Origin: Bacteroidota bacterium
Lineage (GTDB): Bacteria; Bacteroidota; Bacteroidia; Palsa-948
Direction: 5' to 3'
DNA length: 64,000 nt
Assembly (NCBI GenBank): GCA_016195025.1
Contig: JACQAL010000018.1
Span: forward strand, 62,001-126,000
Shown here: in pieces, positions 59,957 through 64,000 of the stretch
Layout of the letters: the number at the start of each line of letters is the position of its first letter
Numbering within the stretch: the stretch's first letter is position 1
Made by a program: the position numbers and the translations under genes
Notes under the pieces: model-generated
Database searches by the model: none
Told to the model about the DNA's origin: nothing
What the model saw: only the letters and a program-made list of their open reading frames with translations

Positions 59957-61204
59957 ATGATTTGTTTCTACTCCCGCTTCTCTGAATTTCTTTTAAAATC
60001 TTTTTTTCTCTTCGTTTTTATCTGCCCGTCAGTAAGCATTAGCTTGTCTGCCGAAGACGGAGGAAAACTTTTTAAGCAAAACTGTTCGCGCTGCCATACG
60101 ATTGGCAAAGGCAAACTCACCGGACCGGATTTGCAAGGCGTTTTAACACGTGTTCCTTCTGAAACGTGGATGCATGCATGGATTAAAAATAACAAAGCTG
60201 TTTTGAAATCGGGCGATGCGTACGCGAATAAAATTTTCAATGAGAACGGAAAACAAAACATGGATGTGTTTGACGGAGTTCTCAGCGATGAACAGATTGA
60301 TGCGGTGATTGCCTACGTGAAAAATCCTCCGGCTGAGAAAAAAGAAAATGCTCCCACTGCTGCCGGTGAAAATGCAGCGCAGCCGCAGGAAAAAGGACTT
60401 CCCGCATTTACCATTCTTCTCATTGCCGCAATTGCTCTTCTGATTCTCGTAAGCGTTCTCGGAAGTGTAAAAAAACATCTTCAGGATAGCGTGAACGCTA
60501 AAAAAGGTTTGCCTCCTTCCGAACCGCAAAGCGCCTATCAGTGGGTGAGACATCATAAACGCATTACTGCGCTTATCGTAATTATTCTCGGAGGATTTTG
60601 TGTGCGATGGATTTATATTGGCGTGATGAACATCGGAGTTTACGATACGTACAAACCAACTCAGCCAATAAAATTTTCTCACCAGGTTCATGCAGGAAAA
60701 CTTTCTATCAATTGTGTTTACTGTCATAGCGGTGCAGAGAAAGGAAAAACTGCCGGAGTTCCTTCCGCGAATGTTTGTATGAATTGCCACAAAGCAATTT
60801 CTGAAGGGCCGCTTACAGGAAAAGTTGAGATCGCAAAAATTTATGACGCTGTCGGATGGGATCCTGCGAAAGGCGCTTACACAAAACCGCAGCACCCTTT
60901 GAAATGGAACCGCGTTCATGCGCTTCCTGATTTCGCTTACTTCAATCACTCACAGCACGTGGTGGTTGGAAAACAGGATTGTAAAAACTGTCACGGAGAT
61001 ATTGCTTCAATGGATGTAGCGCAGCAAATTTCTCCGCTCACAATGGGTTGGTGCATTGACTGCCATCGTAAAACAGAAGTTCCGGGAATGGCATCCAATC
61101 CTTACTATGCTGATTTGCATGCTAAACTGAAAGAAAAATATAAAGGTGAACCCATCACAGTAGAAAAAATGGGCGGACTGGATTGTATCAAGTGTCATTA
61201 TTAA
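59957..61204 (+). CDS. actA: Alternative complex III subunit A, six-heme c-type cytochrome
   Basis: 415 residues from ATG 59957. A signal peptide (FLLKSFFLFVFICPSVSISLSAE), a monoheme cytochrome c domain (CSRCH at 43-47, GPDLQGVLTRVPSETW), an Ala/Glu linker, a transmembrane helix (FTILLIAAIALLILVSVLG), a second one (ITALIVIILGGFCVRWIYIG), and a pentaheme module with CVYCH, CMNCH, CKNCH, CIDCH and CIKCH. Total six CxxCH motifs. In ACIII, ActA receives electrons from the quinol-oxidising core for delivery to the oxidase. The extra N-terminal heme domain looks like a fused ActE-type cytochrome. actB follows by 21 bases. Confidence 0.93.
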   Translation: MICFYSRFSEFLLKSFFLFVFICPSVSISLSAEDGGKLFKQNCSRCHTIGKGKLTGPDLQGVLTRVPSETWMHAWIKNNKAVLKSGDAYANKIFNENGKQNMDVFDGVLSDEQIDAVIAYVKNPPAEKKENAPTAAGENAAQPQEKGLPAFTILLIAAIALLILVSVLGSVKKHLQDSVNAKKGLPPSEPQSAYQWVRHHKRITALIVIILGGFCVRWIYIGVMNIGVYDTYKPTQPIKFSHQVHAGKLSINCVYCHSGAEKGKTAGVPSANVCMNCHKAISEGPLTGKVEIAKIYDAVGWDPAKGAYTKPQHPLKWNRVHALPDFAYFNHSQHVVVGKQDCKNCHGDIASMDVAQQISPLTMGWCIDCHRKTEVPGMASNPYYADLHAKLKEKYKGEPITVEKMGGLDCIKCHY

Positions 61205-61225
61205 TATATAATAAGGAAGAAGTTT

Positions 61226-64000
61226 ATGAAAAAATACTGGCAATCGCTTGACCAACTCAACGGAACTCCTGAGTTTCTTGATTCCGCTAAGAATGAATTT
61301 GCAGAAGATGTGCCAACAGCGGTACTTGGAAGAAAAGGTGTTCCTGCCGTAAAGGGAGAAGAAAGTTCAAATGATTTTTCCCGCAGAGATTTTTTGAAGA
61401 TGATGGGATTCACTGTTGGAGCCGTAACACTTGCTGCCTGTGAAACCCCGGTGAACAAAACCATTCCTTATGTTATCAAACCGGAAGAAATCACTCCCGG
61501 CATTGCCAACTATTATGCTTCCACTTATTTTGACGGACATGATTACTGTTCGGTTCTTGTAAAAACCCGCGAAGGCAGACCAATCAAAATAGAAGGAAAT
61601 AAAAAATCTCCCATCACGCATGGCGGAACCAGCGCGCGCGTGCAGGCATCGGTACTTTCTCTTTATGATTCTCACCGTTTGAAAGGACCTATGATGAAAG
61701 GAGAAACTGTTTCATGGGATAAAATTGACAGCGAAATTGGTTCTAAACTTTCCGGCAACGTTCGCATTCTTTCTTCCACCATCATTAGTCCTTCTACAAA
61801 AAATGTAATTGCGAATTTCTCTGCTAAATATCCGAACACGCGTCATGTGACTTACGATGCGGTTTCTTATCACGCGCTCGCGAAAGCAAATGACGGAATC
61901 ATTCCTTCTTATAATTTCGACAAAGCAAATGTGATTGTAAGTTTTGCGGCTGACTTTTTAGTGAACTGGCTTTCTCCCGTTGAATACGCCTGGCAATATG
62001 CGCAAGGCAGAAAATTAAATAATGGAAAGAAAACTTTATCAAAACACGTTCAGTTTGAAAGCATGCTTTCTCTTACAGGAAGCAACGCAGATGTTCGAGT
62101 TCCGGTGAAACCATCGCAAATCGGAACGGCAGTGGTGAATCTTTACAATGCGCTTGCTTCCATGTCTGGTGGAAATACGGTTTCTTCTTCGGGAAAGGTT
62201 GCTGAAAAAGAAATTGCCGATTGTGCCAAATGGTTGTGGGCGAACAAAGGAAAATCATTGGTGGTTTGCGGTGTGAATGATTTGGCAATTCAAACGGTGG
62301 TGAAATGGATGAACGATATTCTCGGCAACAACGGGCAGACGGTTGACACGGAAAATTATTCCAATTGCCACCAGGGAAATGACGAACAGTTCGCCAACCT
62401 GATGGAGGAAATGAAGAATGGAAAAGTGGATGCCCTCATTATATATAATAGTAACCCTGCTTACACGGCTCCGGGTTTTGCGGATGCGATGAAAAAAGTT
62501 GCAACGAAAATTTCTTTCGCAACTTCAATGGATGAAACCGCATCGCTCTGCAATTATGTTTGCCCCGATAATCATTACCTCGAATCATGGAATGATGCCG
62601 AGCCGAAGAAAAATAAATTCTCTCTTGCGCAACCCACCATCGCTCCTATCTATAACACGCGCTGCGCGCAGGAAACGCTTTTGAAATGGAGCGGAAATAA
62701 TTCCGATTACTATTCTTTCATTCAATCTACGTGGGAAAAACTTTTGTTCCCTGCGGACAAAGGTTTCACCGAGCACTGGAATGAATCTCTTCACAACGGT
62801 ATTGCAGAAATTGTTCCCATGCCGGTTGACGAGAAAACCAAAAAGGAAGACGAAAAGAAAAAGGAAGAAGCGAAAAAGAATGAGAAGCCGGAAGAAAAAG
62901 AAAAAGATGTAAAAGATTTTGCGAATGCAACAGCGCTTGTTGCAATGATTGGTCGCGAGGAAAAAAAGGATGGATGGGAACTCATCTGCTATGAAAAAAC
63001 CGGAATAGGAATCGGCAACCAGGCAAACAATCCTTGGTTACAAGAACTTCCTGACCCGATTTCAAAATGCACCTGGGATAATTACATCACCATGAATCCT
63101 TCCGAGATGAAAGGAAAATATTCTCAACTCGAAAGAGGAGATTATATGGGAGATATTGTTAAACTCACAGCCCCCTCTAACTCCCCCGAAGGGGGAGAAT
63201 TGGCGCACGATTCCCCCCTTCGGGGGAAGGGGGGGCTTTTAGTCCCTGTCTTTCCTTCTCCCGGTCAGGCGCTCGGAACAATCGGTCTCGCGCTTGGCTA
63301 CGGAAGAACCCATGCCGGCAAAGTTGCCAATGGAGTAGGGGCGGATGCGTATCAATTTCTTCAGTGGAAAAACGGAACTATTCAGAATTCTGTTTCAGGT
63401 GTGAAAGTGAGTGATGCAACAGGAGAGAAACACGAGTTCGCCTGCACGCAAACGCATCACACCATCATGGGAAGAGACACCATTGTGCGCGAAACAAATC
63501 TTGAAACCTATCTCAACAAGCCCAAAGAAGAATGGAACCCGATGGTGGGTGTTGCCATGCACGATGAGCACGCAAATTATCACGAAGAAGGAACCTTAAA
63601 AGCAAACCTTTGGGATGCGCACGATAAACCCGGTCACCGCTGGGGATTGGCAATTGATTTGCAGTCATGCATTGGCTGCGGTGCCTGCGTGATAGGATGT
63701 TCCGCAGAAAATAATGTTCCCGTTGTGGGCAAAACAGAAATAAGAAAGACACGCGAGATGCACTGGATTCGCATTGACAGATATTATTCCACCGATTTGA
63801 AATATGCCCAGGAAGGAGCCAAAGAAAATAAAGGGCTCATTGCTTCCTACCGCGAAATGGAACATCCTTCAGAAAATCCAAGAGTGGTTTTTCAGCCCAT
63901 CATGTGCCAGCATTGCAACCACGCGCCCTGCGAAACAGTTTGTCCGGTGCTTGCAACCACTCACAGCACGGAAGGAATCAACCAGATGATTTATAACCGC
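61226..64000 (+). CDS. actB: Alternative complex III subunit B (molybdopterin-oxidoreductase-like / Fe-S), 5' part
   Basis: The frame is open from ATG 61226 to the window end (925 codons). A Tat-type motif SRRDFLKMMGFTVGAVTLAAC (residues ~52-72), then a catalytically silent molybdopterin-like domain (EGNKKSPITHGG, IYNSNPAYTAPGFADAM) and, after residue ~810, the Fe-S domain with CIGCGACVIGC and CQHCNHAPCETVCPV. ActB is the large peripheral subunit of ACIII on the periplasmic side. Two in-frame oddities: a Lys/Glu-rich segment (near 62840-62910) and a family D double hairpin at 63170-63238, translated as ~23 residues of SNSPEGGELAHDSPLRGKGG between DIVKLTA and PVFPSPGQALGTIG. The actual function is otherwise intact. 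Confidence 0.95.
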   Translation, partial: MKKYWQSLDQLNGTPEFLDSAKNEFAEDVPTAVLGRKGVPAVKGEESSNDFSRRDFLKMMGFTVGAVTLAACETPVNKTIPYVIKPEEITPGIANYYASTYFDGHDYCSVLVKTREGRPIKIEGNKKSPITHGGTSARVQASVLSLYDSHRLKGPMMKGETVSWDKIDSEIGSKLSGNVRILSSTIISPSTKNVIANFSAKYPNTRHVTYDAVSYHALAKANDGIIPSYNFDKANVIVSFAADFLVNWLSPVEYAWQYAQGRKLNNGKKTLSKHVQFESMLSLTGSNADVRVPVKPSQIGTAVVNLYNALASMSGGNTVSSSGKVAEKEIADCAKWLWANKGKSLVVCGVNDLAIQTVVKWMNDILGNNGQTVDTENYSNCHQGNDEQFANLMEEMKNGKVDALIIYNSNPAYTAPGFADAMKKVATKISFATSMDETASLCNYVCPDNHYLESWNDAEPKKNKFSLAQPTIAPIYNTRCAQETLLKWSGNNSDYYSFIQSTWEKLLFPADKGFTEHWNESLHNGIAEIVPMPVDEKTKKEDEKKKEEAKKNEKPEEKEKDVKDFANATALVAMIGREEKKDGWELICYEKTGIGIGNQANNPWLQELPDPISKCTWDNYITMNPSEMKGKYSQLERGDYMGDIVKLTAPSNSPEGGELAHDSPLRGKGGLLVPVFPSPGQALGTIGLALGYGRTHAGKVANGVGADAYQFLQWKNGTIQNSVSGVKVSDATGEKHEFACTQTHHTIMGRDTIVRETNLETYLNKPKEEWNPMVGVAMHDEHANYHEEGTLKANLWDAHDKPGHRWGLAIDLQSCIGCGACVIGCSAENNVPVVGKTEIRKTREMHWIRIDRYYSTDLKYAQEGAKENKGLIASYREMEHPSENPRVVFQPIMCQHCNHAPCETVCPVLATTHSTEGINQMIYNR
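63170..63238. repeat. Family D double hairpin translated within actB
   Basis: Two consecutive palindromes (CTCCCCCGAAGGGGGAG and CCCCCCTTCGGGGGAAGGGG) lie in frame. They make a surface insertion before the conserved PGQALGTIG motif. Confidence 0.85.

Noticed and set aside
60143-60949. 268-codon minus-strand ORF opposite actA
   Set aside because: Shadow frame of the heme-protein gene, which has six intact CxxCH motifs.
1-64000. tRNA, rRNA, insertion sequence, prophage or integrase
   Set aside because: I looked for tRNA T-arm motifs, rRNA segments and transposase or integrase motifs and saw none I could support.

Overview
The window looks like a chromosomal contig of a free-living, aerobic member of the Bacteroidota. 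The lineage call rests on type IX secretion (T9SS) adhesins with CHU_C-type and type A C-terminal sorting domains, PorP/SprF partners, an alternative complex III (ActAB) gene pair, and promoters of the Bacteroidota form TTG-N19-TAnnTTTG. There are no rRNA or tRNA genes, CRISPR arrays, insertion sequences or phage genes that I can support. Gene order is otherwise that of ordinary core genome.

Layout. 1-6.5 kb: the end of one T9SS cargo protein, then a giant SBBP/Ig-repeat adhesin coupled to a PorP/SprF protein. 6.7-11 kb: pyruvate carboxylase and two tandem SiaC (DUF1987) proteins. 11-13.9 kb: a MarR-controlled set (YceI, DOPA-dioxygenase-like, pirin). 13.9-18 kb: a degenerate 21-bp array, two unknown genes, a possible small RNA, and a TPR/SpoIIE-phosphatase gene split by a frameshift. 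18-26.4 kb (minus strand): metH under a SAM-I riboswitch, then cytochrome oxidase accessory genes (SCO, DUF420, subunits IV and III, ctaB). 26.4-33.1 kb (minus): WecA-like transferase, GDP-fucose pathway (fcl frameshifted, gmd), a split ALDH16-like pair and deoC. 33-34.7 kb: thiL and an HU protein. 34.7-41.3 kb (minus): a PKD adhesin / PorP / OmpA-TPR operon. 41.3-42.2 kb: a gene-free, repeat-rich gap with an 11-unit 21-bp array. 42-48.4 kb: mqnD, a porin, a thioesterase, a CapD-like dehydratase, a glycosyltransferase and a small exported protein. 48.5-52.1 kb: gcvT, comB, a serine hydrolase. 52.2-59.3 kb: two T9SS cargo proteins, a propeller-type sensor kinase with a LuxR-type regulator, and a small propeller protein. 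59.3-64 kb: a SPOR protein, actA and the 5' part of actB.

How it works together. The respiratory parts (actA, actB, cox subunits, SCO, ctaB, futalosine-route menaquinone gene mqnD) point to a menaquinol / ACIII / heme-copper oxidase chain. The surface parts (adhesins, PorP, OmpA-TPR, polysaccharide genes) point to T9SS-dependent adhesion or gliding. The sensor-regulator pair at 54.6-58.3 kb is flanked on both sides by genes carrying the same palindrome at the same distance from the -7 box, which suggests a local regulon.

The most unusual property is a dense set of short repeat families (roughly a dozen), found both between genes and in frame inside conserved genes: in signal peptides, in surface loops, at N-termini, at stop codons, and possibly in the P3 stem of the SAM riboswitch. 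This resembles the Rickettsia palindromic elements in principle, but with several unrelated families in one genome segment. The second unusual feature is two unrelated arrays that both have an exact 21-bp period.
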